From a virus: a DNA stretch of 48,683 nucleotides. The notes beneath the pieces are model-generated. The model did not search any database and had not been told where the DNA came from. It saw only the letters and a list, made by a program, of their open reading frames with translations. This document shows, piece by piece, positions 21,293 through 30,900 of this stretch; position 1 is the stretch's first letter; every line of letters starts with the position of its first letter. The DNA is taken from the IMG/VR virus record IMGVR_UViG_3300050821_002724, positions 1-48,683 of that record. One strand, written 5' to 3'. The position numbers and the translations under genes are program-made.

Positions 21293-22018
21293 TTACGATA
21301 GGGAAAGTTCGCGAACGCGCTTGCGCGACAGCGCGCCCCACGCCATGAAGCCAAACCCAATGACCAGCATCGCCCACGTGGACGGTTCTGGGATGGCGCT
21401 GGAAGTCATACTCTGATTGAAGCCAGTAATTGAACCGCCAGAAATTAGATCGAGGTGCGCCGCCTCCGTCATTGAGAATGGCAAACCAGCGATGAAGCTC
21501 TGGGTCTTGGTGCCGGAAAAACTATCCGGGTCGGTCGTCGCGTGGCCAGACACGCTGTCGAGCAAAGTGCCGGGCGTGTTGAGCGGGTTAGCGCCCTGTC
21601 CGTTGGCCGGATCGGCGAAGAACTCCAGCGTCGAATTGGCTGCGCCAATGTTACGATTAAACGTGAGCGAAGCGCTCTCTTCGATACTGTTCACAGGCGG
21701 AACGAAGCCAGTGTCGCTGGCGAAGAAGCTCAGCACCCCCTCGTGCGCACCGTTGTTGACGATATCCGAGGTTGAAAGCTGGAGGATGTCGTGACCGCCG
21801 AACGTGCTCTGGGTGAGCGCGATCTCAACAAAGAACCCTCCCACCGTGGTGTTGACCACCAAGAGATTGTTAGCCCCGCCTGATTGATCGCAGCCAAGCT
21901 GACCGTCTTTGCACGAGAACGTCGTCGTGCCGTCACTGATTGAAAGCTGCAACGTCGCACTCGCGGGAGTAACCCCGGCAGCGGCAAGCAGCGTTGCGCC
22001 TAGCACCAAACTCTTCAT
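21293..22018 (-). CDS. PEP-CTERM-sorted secreted protein
   Basis: 241 residues; start ATG 22018 is chosen since it begins a clean signal peptide (MKSLVLGATLLAAAGVTPASA) with GGAG upstream; an earlier in-frame start adds an unlikely extension. The body is Ser/Thr/Asn/Gly-rich with predicted strands. The end has the sorting signal: PEPSTWAM at about 213-220, a hydrophobic segment (LVIGFGFMAWGAL) and basic SRKR. In bacteria such proteins are processed by exosortase and exported to the envelope or extracellular matrix. A phage copy would need the host exosortase. It has its own promoter and terminator, so it is a cargo (moron) gene. Its role may be surface alteration of the infected cell. Confidence 0.85.
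   Translation of the reverse strand: MKSLVLGATLLAAAGVTPASATLQLSISDGTTTFSCKDGQLGCDQSGGANNLLVVNTTVGGFFVEIALTQSTFGGHDILQLSTSDIVNNGAHEGVLSFFASDTGFVPPVNSIEESASLTFNRNIGAANSTLEFFADPANGQGANPLNTPGTLLDSVSGHATTDPDSFSGTKTQSFIAGLPFSMTEAAHLDLISGGSITGFNQSMTSSAIPEPSTWAMLVIGFGFMAWGALSRKRVRELSLS
21956..21973. repeat. Dispersed palindrome, copy 35 (degenerate, intragenic)
   Basis: CGCACTC-GCGG-GAGTAAC; signal-peptide end of the PEP-CTERM gene, read as VTPASA on the minus strand. Confidence 0.55.
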
Positions 22019-22040
22019 AGCCACGTCTCCATGTCCCCAG

Positions 22041-22058
22041 TGGCGAACCCATTCGCCA
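22041..22058 (-). promoter_or_regulatory. Inverted repeat at the PEP-CTERM transcription start
   Basis: TGGCGAA-CCCA-TTCGCCA, seven-base perfect arms. It begins about eight bases after the -10 element, so it covers the probable first bases of the transcript. It could be an operator or a 5' mRNA hairpin. Confidence 0.5.
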
Positions 22059-22065
22059 ATGCATA

Positions 22066-22094
22066 ATCGTATCATAATGGTGTGAATGTGTCAA
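22066..22094 (-). promoter_or_regulatory. Sigma70-like promoter of the PEP-CTERM gene
   Basis: On the minus strand TTGACA (22094-22089), 17 bases, TACGAT (22071-22066): a consensus -35 and a good -10 at ideal spacing, about 48 bases before the start codon. It makes the gene independent of the structural transcript. Confidence 0.8.
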
Positions 22095-22097
22095 GAC

Positions 22098-22125
22098 ACT
22101 GGCGGGAATTTGTTTTCCCGCCAGT
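22098..22125. terminator. Stem-loop insulating the structural operon
   Basis: ACTGGCGGGAA (22098-22108) and TTCCCGCCAGT (22115-22125) pair perfectly around a six-base loop. It lies just after the last gene of the structural block and three bases before the -35 of the PEP-CTERM promoter. The minus-strand side lacks a U-tract, so termination is probable but not certain. Confidence 0.5.
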
Positions 22126-22133
22126 TTACGTTG

Positions 22134-22643
22134 TTACTCTTCGATCAGCGCCGCGCCTTCGCGCTTCATGAAGCGCTTCTCCGGGCCACCACCCTCCCTG
22201 CCGCTGCCCACTGTGGGGAAGCCGCGCATGCGGACCACCATCTCCGAGTCGTCGGGAGCCGGGACCGCCGCCGTGGTCGGATCGATGGGGCAACGATAAG
22301 CTCCCGTGGTTGTGGTCAACCCCGGCACCGCGTCGGGAAGCGGCTGCTCCCTTGCCGGGCTAGCGCGGGTCACGTCGGCACCCAACGCCAACAGCTTGTC
22401 ACGCAGGTCTTCGTCGTCGCCCACGCCCATCGTGGCGCGCTCATAGGCCGCGTCGTCGGCGCGCTGAAACGCTTCCGCAGCTTGCTCGGCGCGGTCCCGC
22501 AGCGTCTCCTGCGTGGAGCGCTTGGGCGGGCCGTTGGCAGACGCGGGTCCGCCGCGCTCGACCTCCCTTGCCGCATTGGGATTGTCCATCTGCGCCCGCG
22601 TCAGCGGCGGGGGCCGCGATGGTGTCTGTGGTGTCGTCGCCAT
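22134..22643 (-). CDS. Hypothetical protein, disordered
   Basis: 169 residues; start ATG 22643 with GGAG upstream. Pro-rich ends flank a helical, acidic middle (RDRAEQAAEAFQRADDAAYE). There is no signal peptide or membrane helix, so an Rz-type spanin is unlikely. It is the last gene of the structural/lysis run; it may be a minor virion protein. Not recognised. Confidence 0.6.
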   Translation of the reverse strand: MATTPQTPSRPPPLTRAQMDNPNAAREVERGGPASANGPPKRSTQETLRDRAEQAAEAFQRADDAAYERATMGVGDDEDLRDKLLALGADVTRASPAREQPLPDAVPGLTTTTGAYRCPIDPTTAAVPAPDDSEMVVRMRGFPTVGSGREGGGPEKRFMKREGAALIEE

Positions 22644-22697
22644 ATCGCTTCTCCGTGGCCCATATGGCTACCGGCAGGTGGGCCACTCGTGCCGGTA

Positions 22698-22715
22698 GTT
22701 ACTCTCGTGGGTTAC
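22698..22715. repeat. Dispersed palindrome, copy 36
   Basis: GTTACTC-TCGT-GGGTTAC; end of the holin candidate gene. Confidence 0.85.
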
Positions 22716-22957
22716 TGCCCCAGCAACCGAATCGCCCCCAGCACACCCACTGTGATCCCTACAAACTCAAGCACGAACTTCGACATGTTGCCGTTGCCGC
22801 AACCCTCTGGGATCGGTAAGATCTTGTGAAGGTAAAGGTCGAAGCACCCATAGACGGTATACAGTGTGCCGAACGCCACGAGGTATAGGATGCCGAAGAT
22901 CGCCAATACGGCAATGAGCAACAACTGTTTGTAAGTTCGCTTGTCATCGTCGCTCAT
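22712..22957 (-). CDS. Two-helix membrane protein, holin candidate
   Basis: 81 residues from ATG 22957. Two hydrophobic helices at about 11-35 (LLLIAVLAIFGILYLVAFG) and 60-80 (KFVLEFVGITVGVLGAIRLL) are joined by a short loop with two Cys; the N-terminus is charged (MSDDDKRTYK). Size, topology and position directly after the endolysin gene suit a class II holin. This is inference from context; many phage membrane proteins look alike. A palindrome copy covers its stop (22698-22715). Confidence 0.6.
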   Translation of the reverse strand: MSDDDKRTYKQLLLIAVLAIFGILYLVAFGTLYTVYGCFDLYLHKILPIPEGCGNGNMSKFVLEFVGITVGVLGAIRLLGQ

Positions 22958-22975
22958 CTCCCAACACGTTACCCT

Positions 22976-23425
22976 TCAAGCAAAGCCGTTGCGCGTACCT
23001 TTAGTGTCGATGGTCAAGGCCATGTGGCGCGGTGCGCCCTGAGTTAGGCCCAGATGCACCCATGTGTCATACTCGTGGATCAACTGGTCGATGCCCAGCG
23101 TCTTCATGTGCGAGTGCAGATGCTTGCAGATATGCTTTGGCGTGCCGAAACCGGGGCAGGAGAAGTCAACCGCCAGCCCGCTCATGTGGGCGCTGCTCGT
23201 GCTGCCGCCGACCGCTTTGTTTACCTGTGGACTGCGATAGCCAGAAGAGATCAACACTGGCTTGTCGCCAAGCAAGGTGCGCACCTGCTCCATCACGTCG
23301 GCAGTGCGTTTGAGGTTTGCCCGCTCTGGACTACCCATTGGCGGCACGTTGTTCAAGCCCATGCGCGCCGCCGTCTGGCTGTCGGTCATCTCTTCCAGCG
23401 TGAAGTGTTCTGTAAGCTCCGTCAT
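22976..23425 (-). CDS. Endolysin, peptidase M15 type
   Basis: 149 residues from ATG 23425, overlapping the previous stop as ATGA. Signature of the M15_3 peptidase family: SGYRS (61-65), SSAHMSGLAVDF with zinc ligands H80 and D87, and WVHLGL with H124. Such enzymes are D-Ala-D-Ala or L-Ala-D-Glu peptidases that cut peptidoglycan cross-links. There is no signal peptide, so a holin is needed, and a two-helix candidate follows. Longer reading from GTG 23446 has no ribosome site. Likely role: host lysis. Confidence 0.85.
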   Translation of the reverse strand: MTELTEHFTLEEMTDSQTAARMGLNNVPPMGSPERANLKRTADVMEQVRTLLGDKPVLISSGYRSPQVNKAVGGSTSSAHMSGLAVDFSCPGFGTPKHICKHLHSHMKTLGIDQLIHEYDTWVHLGLTQGAPRHMALTIDTKGTRNGFA

Positions 23426-23721
23426 TTCTGTCCCCAGCGCTTCCACCCGCCCGTGGCAGGCTTGACCGGCTTGCTGATCGCAGTGACCGCGCCGCCCTTC
23501 TTCAGCCCCTGTGCCGGGCCGGGGTAGACCAAGGCTTCCGCCTTGTTGTTTTCGAACGCCTGATGGGCAGAGCTTTCTACACCACCGCCCTTATTAAACT
23601 TCTTGCCTTTGTCAGCCATGTTGAACTCCTTGCCGACACTCTGCGGCACCCCGCCAAACCCGCCCTTGGTGTGGGCGGCAGCGGCCATGAGACGGGCTTG
23701 GGGTTTGGATGTGCTTGGCAT
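23422..23721 (-). CDS. Small basic Gly/Lys-rich hypothetical protein
   Basis: 99 residues; start ATG 23721 follows a palindrome copy whose GGGAG acts as ribosome site. Contains FNKGGGVESSAHQ and LKKGGAV, short KGG motifs that recur in the larger virion proteins of this block. The C-terminus is basic. Possibly a minor virion component. Its TGA overlaps the endolysin start, so the two are coupled. Confidence 0.65.
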   Translation of the reverse strand: MPSTSKPQARLMAAAAHTKGGFGGVPQSVGKEFNMADKGKKFNKGGGVESSAHQAFENNKAEALVYPGPAQGLKKGGAVTAISKPVKPATGGWKRWGQK

Positions 23722-23725
23722 GGCC

Positions 23726-23743
23726 GTTACTCCCGTGGGTAAG
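23726..23743. repeat. Dispersed palindrome, copy 37
   Basis: GTTACTC-CCGT-GGGTAAG; ribosome site (minus strand) of the gene starting at 23721. Confidence 0.85.
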
Positions 23744-23773
23744 GGAGCCGGTCGCCCGGCTCCCTCGTTGTTG

Positions 23774-24406
23774 CTAGCGCCCCAGACGCCCCTTCGGCTG
23801 TGGGGTCGGCGGCAGGCCCTGATCGGGATGTCCCGGCTGCGGCGGCAGACCCTGATCGGGGTGCGCAGGCGAGATTTCGATCACCACATACCGATAGCCA
23901 ACGCCCTCGATGGCGGCAAGGACAATCGCCTTCTTGGCGCTACCCGGAGGGGAGACTTCCGGGGGCAGCGGGGGCCAGACAGTGCCGGGGGGCGGATCAA
24001 CCGGAGGCGGTTCCACGCCCTCGATTGGCGGCAGCACGTTGTCGGGATGCTCGGGGTCCACCGGATAGATCGGACCCTGATCGGGATGCTCCTCGCCTAC
24101 GCCCCAACCCGGATCGACCGGCAGATGCCCGCCACCCGGAGGGCGCGGCCACAGGTGTGGAGGCTGCGGCAGACCCTGATCGGGACGACCGGGACGACCA
24201 CCCCAAGCGGGACCACCGCCCACATGGGGAGGACGACCCGAACCCGGAGGGCGATTACCGACATGCGGCGGACGACCACCGGGGAGGCCCTGATCGGGAT
24301 GGCCGGGGTAACCCCCTTCACCCTCGTCAATGCCCCAACCCGGATCGACCGGGCCACCACCCGGCCTTTCTACGAACTGAATATACGCCCATGAACCTCT
24401 TGCCAT
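23774..24406 (-). CDS. Pro/Gly-rich repeat protein
   Basis: 210 residues from ATG 24406 with GGAG seven bases upstream. After a short start (MARGSWAYIQFVERPG) nearly all is Pro/Gly-rich with repeats of HPDQGLP (five variants) and PVDPGWG (two or three). Only one stretch near the C-terminus looks folded (AKKAIVLAAIEGVGYRYVVI). Probably an extended, disordered or fibrous protein of the virion or lysis stage. The Asp/Gly-Trp repeats recall choline-binding or elastin-like sequences only superficially. Function unknown. Confidence 0.65.
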   Translation of the reverse strand: MARGSWAYIQFVERPGGGPVDPGWGIDEGEGGYPGHPDQGLPGGRPPHVGNRPPGSGRPPHVGGGPAWGGRPGRPDQGLPQPPHLWPRPPGGGHLPVDPGWGVGEEHPDQGPIYPVDPEHPDNVLPPIEGVEPPPVDPPPGTVWPPLPPEVSPPGSAKKAIVLAAIEGVGYRYVVIEISPAHPDQGLPPQPGHPDQGLPPTPQPKGRLGR

Positions 24407-24451
24407 TGCGTTTCTCCACTGTTGACGACATCCCTATGATGCGTCGAACCT

Positions 24452-24631
24452 CTACATATACCCTGTTGCCCACAATATGATGACAATGATCAGGATAATC
24501 CCGATCACGCTAACCCCGCCGTGACCATAACCGTATCCGTAGTTCCAGTTATGGATGTAGCTGCCGCCACCGACACCCCCCAGCAGAATTACCACTAGTA
24601 AAATTACTAGGACGATGCCAAGCGTGCTCAC
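24452..24631 (-). CDS. DUF3309-like small membrane protein
   Basis: 59 residues from GTG 24631, one base before a near-perfect palindrome copy with AGGAG. Two hydrophobic helices (TLGIVLVILLVVILLG and SVIGIILIIVIILW) flank a Gly/Tyr/His loop (WNYGYGYGHGG). This pattern matches the DUF3309 family of short alphaproteobacterial membrane proteins, of unknown function. Its place beside structural genes and lysis genes leaves open a role as an additional holin or envelope factor. Confidence 0.7.
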   Translation of the reverse strand: MSTLGIVLVILLVVILLGGVGGGSYIHNWNYGYGYGHGGVSVIGIILIIVIILWATGYM

Positions 24632-24649
24632 GTTACTCTCCTGAGTTAC
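24632..24649. repeat. Dispersed palindrome, copy 38
   Basis: GTTACTC-TCCT-GAGTTAC; ribosome site (minus strand) of the DUF3309-like gene and stop of the gene before it. Confidence 0.85.
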
Positions 24650-24924
24650 TTATCTTTTGGGACGTGATAGCCTTTCTGTCCCGCACGCCACGAGCGGTTT
24701 TTGGCTATAGACTCAACGCGCTCGTTGCTCAACTTGTTCCGTCCTCCTCCTGCAAGCGGCGTGATATGAGCCACATCGCCAGACGGAGCATGACCCAACT
24801 TTTTAGTCTCCTCTCGGCGCGCTTCATTGCGCTCCGCACGGTGCTTGATTTGCTCGGGCTTGCCCTGATACTCGGCGTATTCATGCTTGTAGTTCCTTTT
24901 GCTCGGCGGGTTCTTACTGACCAT
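24646..24924 (-). CDS. Small basic protein, degenerate HNH-like
   Basis: 92 residues from ATG 24924, with GAGG seven bases upstream, overlapping the end of the 2342-aa gene; ATG 24936 is an alternative. N-terminus KRNYKHEYAEYQGKPEQ and a centre with DVAHITPLAGGG then LSNERVESIAKNRSW. Similar small podovirus proteins carry DVDH..P...GG and are often labelled HNH-like; here the key second His is absent as far as I can see, so catalysis is doubtful. May be a virion or packaging accessory protein. Confidence 0.6.
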   Translation of the reverse strand: MVSKNPPSKRNYKHEYAEYQGKPEQIKHRAERNEARREETKKLGHAPSGDVAHITPLAGGGRNKLSNERVESIAKNRSWRAGQKGYHVPKDK

Positions 24925-27900
24925 AGGCGTCCTCATACTCTCGCGTTAGGGCGCGGACCTTCTCTTTGTGCCGGTCCCTTAGTTCCTGCCCCTTGACACC
25001 TTTGGGCAACGCCTTGATCGCCTCGCCCAGCGCATGCTTGCCCGCCCCCGCCCGCACCACGTCCTGTGTGCGTACGCCAAACAACTGCTCCAGTATCGGC
25101 AGCGCGCCCTGCGGCTCCATTGCGAACGGCTTACGGTCGTCCTCGTCGCCCTCGTACATGTGGAAAGCTCGCGCCGCGTCCGCGATCTGCTTAGGTGTCA
25201 GATACTTGATCGCATCGGGCCAGTTGCCGTTGAACAAAGCTTGCGAGCCACGAAACGCATTAACGCCTAGCGATCCAGTTGCGCCAAAAGTGAACTGCGC
25301 CAACCACGACATCAATGCGTCGGGCCTAGAGCTATCGGGCTCGCCGAACGTCAACTCGGGATTGGCCACACGCCCGGCAAAGCTTGGCGCGGCGCTGCCC
25401 AACAGCGACAACGGCCCATCTACGACCGCGTTGGCTATCGTCGGCCCTGCGTGGTCCGCTAGCCACAAGCGCAAATCGCTCGACATCTGGCTCGGTGTCG
25501 GCGTGATCCCCAACTGGCTTCCCAGTATGCCCAGCACCTTGAGCGGTTCAGTCGGCAGGGCAGAGCTACCAGAGATCGCCCAACCACCCAGTATCATCGT
25601 GCCAAGCCCCCACCACGCCTCATGCCGGGTCGCCTGATCGGCGGAACGAAATGCGAGGTAGGCGTTGCGCCCCAGCAGGTACAGCATGTTCATGCCCGGT
25701 AGCCTGAACTGGGTGATTACTCTCATGAGTTTGGTGTTGAACGCAGGAGCGCGCATGCCTGCGCCGTAGTGGATCAGCCCTTTCTCGATGGTCTGCTTGG
25801 CGTGCAGCAGCGCCGCATCGTGGTCGCCGCCGTTCTTGGCGTACTCCAAGTCGTAAGCGCTCAACCCGGTGACGAACCGCCCCATGCTGTCCATCGCTCC
25901 CGACACGTCGCGGATATAGCGGGACACCTTGTTCAGCGCCCCGCGCTCACGGGAGAACGGCAGCAGATCGACGCCGCTATCCTTGTGGATATGCTGCGAA
26001 GCCGCCAGCGCGTCCACTACAGACCGCCTGCGCGCGTCGGTGACGCTGTTGCGCATCATGTCGAACATCGAGGTGTAGTCGGCCTCGGGATCGCGGAACT
26101 TCGCATAAGCGTAGCCAAACCCTTTCTTCGCCGCCATCCACGGCCCGCCCGCCTCGCGCATGATCTGGTGAAACTTACGGAACGTCGGGATCAGGCCATG
26201 ACGCGGGGCCATCACCGCCGCGCCCATATAGTGAAGATTGAGTTGATGCGTCAGCAAGTGCGATGCCGAAGCCATGTCCTGAATGAACGCCATCTGCGTT
26301 AGTTTTTGCACGACCGGCGAGTAGGACGGGTTCATGTTCTCTGGCGTGACATTGTAGCTGCGCGCCGCAAGCTCGTTGTAAACCCGGCTCCTGTCGGTGG
26401 TCAGCTTGTCGTCGGGATGGTCGTCCATGACTTGGCGCATGCGCTCAAAGGCGTCATCGATCTTGGGCTGGAACTCGGCGGCGGCTTGATACCGGGACGA
26501 CGACAGGACGTGATTAGCCAGCGCCTCGCCGCCATACTCCGCGCCTTGGACTTTCTGACTGCGCACGAAGTTCTTGGTCAAGCGGCTCCCGCTCTGAGTG
26601 ACGATGGCGGTTTCCCGTATCCTGTCCTTCATCGCGGTCTTCTGCTGGTCGCTCCAGTCGGTGCGCTTGTCGATGCTGGCCAGCAACGACTGGGTTTGCT
26701 GCGAAGTAAAGCTCTTGTCCACCCCCTGCCCCCGGCGATGCTCGACCCCCGATAGATTTTTTAACCCAGCCTCGCTCAGCCTGCGGTGAATTTCCTGCCC
26801 TTCGCTCAGGCTCTTGGCGAACTCGACCCGTTTGTGCTGCATCGTCGCCCAATACTCAGGCTGCGGTTTGCCATACCCGATCCCTGCCTCGTCGTGAGCG
26901 ACGTTGCGCATGCCCCCCTGCCCGTCATCGACCTCGTATATTCTCCCCCCTGCCGGATTGTCAAAGTAGTATTTGAGGCTTACTCGCGCGGGTAAGTTCA
27001 CTTTGCCAAGGTAGTCCTCAAGCTCGGCCCGAGAATTAAATCTTCGAACGTTAGGCTCCAACAGATTACCGTGGTAGTCCCGGTCGGAGCCTTTAGGCGT
27101 AAGCACCTCATGCTCAGCCCGTACGACAAAATCGCCATGTCGGGCGGCAGGGAAGTACGGTCCCTTACGGCGCTGGAACACGTCCGCGTCTAGCCCTTCA
27201 ACGCCATAACGCTTGTAATAGTCTTTGTCGGCGTCAGTCAGCTTGCCCACCAGCATCCGGTCCAACACGTCCAGCGTGGTCGATCCGGCAGGAGGGTCGA
27301 TGCCTTCGATAAAGTTCTTGGCGTTGAGCTTCCTGATCGCGTTGAGGTCGTCCTTGAAGTGCTTGTCCTGCGCGAGGAAGTGCGCTTGCAGGTCTTTGTG
27401 CAGCGCGTTGAACTTGGCGCTGATCTCTGGGTGAACCGCCCGCGCTTGGATGTGGTCGAGCGTGTCGCTCTTGAGGTGCGCGTTCATCCCTTCGCCCAGC
27501 GCATGGTGCGGGTAGACGCCGAACTCGTTCGCCATCCGCATCACGTCCTGCATCTTCGCCATCGCCTCGGGGCCGTGCTTGTCGGCCAGCCCGGTCCACT
27601 CATGCGCCAGCCGCATACCCGGCTCGGCTAGCTCTTCAGCCCGGCCCCCGCGCTGCTGCATCGCATCGATGCGATCTCTAAGTGGATCGCTCTTGCCCTC
27701 CTTGAACTTGTCGCGATGGATCTCGTACATCTGCGGCTCGCTGGCGAAGCGTTCGGCAGCTTGTTTGAAGATCGGGTTCTTGTCGGTCAGCGTGGTCCTT
27801 ACCGCGTCGTTGATGCGCCCTGTCCATGCCTTATGTTCGCGCCCGTAGTCACGTCCCGCCTTCTCCGGGTCTTCGGTCGCTTGCTGCGCCCAACGTGGGC

Positions 27901-30900
27901 GCGACACCCGGTTCTCGCCCGCTTCCATTTGACGTTTCGCCAACCGGCCTACGCCCGCCATCAAGTCGCCCGCGCCGCGTGGATCGCGCCACATCAACTG
28001 TTCGCTGAGCGACATCGCCGCCTCGATGGCGCTAATATCGCGCTCTCCCATCCCTAGCGCATCGCGGATGATCGCCAGCGCGCCCTCCCACATCGTCATC
28101 TTGCGCCACTTGGAGATGCCAATGTCCTTCGCTAACTGCTCGCTGATCCTTACCCCCTTGAGTAACTCCTGCATGCGCGGGTTGGTCATCATGCCGGTCA
28201 AGAACTCTTTGCGGCTAGACAGGTAGTAGCCAATCTGGTTGCGCTCTGCGGTCTTCAAGTCGGGAAGGTTCTTCAGCACCTCGATCCGTAGCCGCTCCAT
28301 CAGCTTGCTAAGGCCGGGGTTCTTCTGGATTGCGATCTCGGTGGCTCCGTGGAACGCTTCATGCAAGGGCGTGTCCGACGACATGTGGTCGGCATTGAGA
28401 AGGATCGTTGGCTTGCCGTCAAGCCCTTCGGGATGAAACGCCCCGTAAGTTACTCGTCCGGGCGGGTTGCCCAACACCCGGTTCATCTCTTCGTCAGAAA
28501 TATAATGCACAGGTATATCGCCTGCGATCCTGACCACCATATCGCGCAGCTTGCCCATCGCTTGCGGTGCGCCAGACGCATAGCGGCCTACCTTATAAGT
28601 CTCCTTGATCGCTGTCTCAGCGTCGGTGCTGCGCGATGGGCGGACGTTGACCTTGCCGTAAGCGCCCTCCAGTTGGATTTCTCCCTTGCCGGGAGGGCCG
28701 TCGTCCTTGTCAACGAAAGCCTCTTCGCCATACTCTTCTCCAGCGCGCAGGCGCTGCTCATTCCATCCTTCTTGCTTACTCCACTTGCCACGGTCGAGCT
28801 TGCCCTTCTCAACCTTGAACCCGGCCGTCATCTTGTAGCCCCGAACGGCGGGCCTGTCTTCCTCGTCCTCCTCACTCTTCTGAGTAATTGTGGGCCGCTC
28901 ACGTCCTCCCTTCGCTTCCTCGGCTTCTTTCTCTGCCAGCTTAGCCCGCGCCCGCTCGCTGGCTTCTCGGGCTTGCCTTTGGAGAGCCGTCTCTTCGCGC
29001 TTCTCGCCCGGCGCTTTGGCGACTTTCTCTTCTGCAACACGCTCCTTGGCCTTCTCGTACTCCTCGGCTACGTCGGGAGCCTCACCCGTCGCCTCTTCGC
29101 CAACGCCTTCAGTCGCAACCTCCTTAACCCCCTTGCCCGCTGCGGCAGCGAACTCCTTGCCTGCGGCGCGGCGCTCTTTGAGTACACCTTCTTTGGCAGC
29201 TTCACCCTTTAGCAGGTCGCGCTCGCGATCCAAGAACCTTTTGTAGTCGGAGGTCTTGGCGACCTTGATGTCAGCAAGGCGCTTCGCTTCGTGCAACAAG
29301 ACCGCTCCAGCCGAGTGCGCAAGCTCTGGGTCTTTGCGGTCCTTGAGCATCTTCATAAATTTGAAGCCGCCGTCGTTGGCTTCCTTCACCATCTTCTGCA
29401 CGCGCGCCTTGACCTGCTCGCGCGCTCCCTTGCCCCCTGATCCTCGGGCTGGATCAGGCGCATGCTCATCGCCCGCTTGAGGTAAGTTGTTGCGCACGAT
29501 ATCATCAGCAACAGCGTTAGAAGCGCGCATCGCCTCTTTCTCAGGCTCGCTCTTCTTGCCGGGCTTCTGTTCTTCTGGCTCCTTCGTTTGCCGGGTGGCG
29601 GGTTTAACAGGCTGCTCGGTCGCCACCCGCTGTGCGGCGGCGCGATCCGCTTCAGCTTGCGCCGCAGCGGCGCGCTGCTCCTCTGGCGTCTCGGAGCGTA
29701 AAACCCTTCCCTTGGGCGCTTCTGCTTTGGCAGTGGGGGGAGGGGTTTCCTTCGCCAGCTTGAGCCGCGCCGCCTCGGCGTCTGCCGCCTCACGGATTCG
29801 TTCAGCTTCGGACTTCTGCGGGACGTAGCCCTCGCCGCCGAAGTGATCGGGGAACAGCATCTTGGCTGTATCCTCCCCCCTCTGCACAGGCTCTTTGCCG
29901 GGAGCAACAGTCAAATAACCCTTTCCGTTCGGGTCTGGGTCGCGGTACAGCCTTACTCCGTCTTTTCTTTCGGCTAGCAACTCAGGCTCGGGCGGCTTAC
30001 TCTCGGGAGTAGCCCTCTCACCACGCGCAATAATTGCTGCACCTTGGTCAGGCGTCATGTGTGAGATAGCTTCGTCATTATGACCAAGATCACGCAGGGC
30101 CTTCTTGTCGGCCTGCGTTAGCATCATCTTACCTAATGAACCTTCTCCCTGTGCAACCGTAGGTTCTACAGATGGTTCTTGTACTGCTTGTGGTTGTCCT
30201 TCGCGCGCGGGAGCCGCCTCGGCAGCGGCAGGCTCGGCCTTTGCAGGCTCTGCCGCCGCCGCTGCCGGTTGCGCTCCTACCACGGACTCTGCCGCAGGCT
30301 TGGCCGCCTGCGCCTCGATCTTGTCTTGCAGCGTGCCATCCTTCGCCGCCGCCTTCAAGCTGTCCTTGCGCCAGCCGCTGCCCCTCGGGCTATGGTCGTA
30401 GACCACGGTGCCGCCGTCGCCGGGGAGCTTCACCTTGCCGTACCGCCAATTCTCAGAAAGCTTAGTGATATCAGGGACTTGCGCCCCTTTGGGGTAGATC
30501 ATCGCATCGCGCGGGTGGCTTGGGTCCACAAGCTCCGCGTGCTGCGCCGCTAGGGCGGCGGGATCAATGGGAGCCGCAGTAGGCGCGGCAGGGGCGGGCG
30601 CTGGCTGGGGTTCCGGGGCCGGGGGTGGGGGTGGTGGCCCGGCAGCGACTTGGGCCTCTGGCGGCCTTCCTTGAGGCTCCTGTGCGGGCGCACCTGTAGG
30701 TTGTGCAACCGGAGGAGGTGGTTGTACAGACGCTTCCTGTGGCTTACTCACCGGAGTAACTGGTTTGCCGTCCGTCGCGGCCTTAATGTCGGGGGTGATG
30801 GGTGAACTAGGGACGCTTTTTGTCCCCGTAGTTGCTTCGTCAGGGGTCACCGTGGTCCTAGCGCGGGGCTTGGCGTCGTCACGCTCCTGCTCTTGCGTGG

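Noticed and set aside
22086-22829. Long plus-strand open frame opposite the 169-aa and holin-candidate genes
   Set aside because: It is the antisense of genes with good starts and ribosome sites, is very His/Arg-rich, and has no ribosome site of its own. GC-rich codon bias produces such shadows.
23603-24480. Plus-strand open frames with repeated LIGM or PDRD motifs
   Set aside because: The repeats are the antisense image of the HPDQGLP repeats in the minus-strand Pro/Gly-rich gene.
24646-24924. A functional HNH homing endonuclease
   Set aside because: The catalytic His pair is not complete and there is no intron or intergenic insertion signature.
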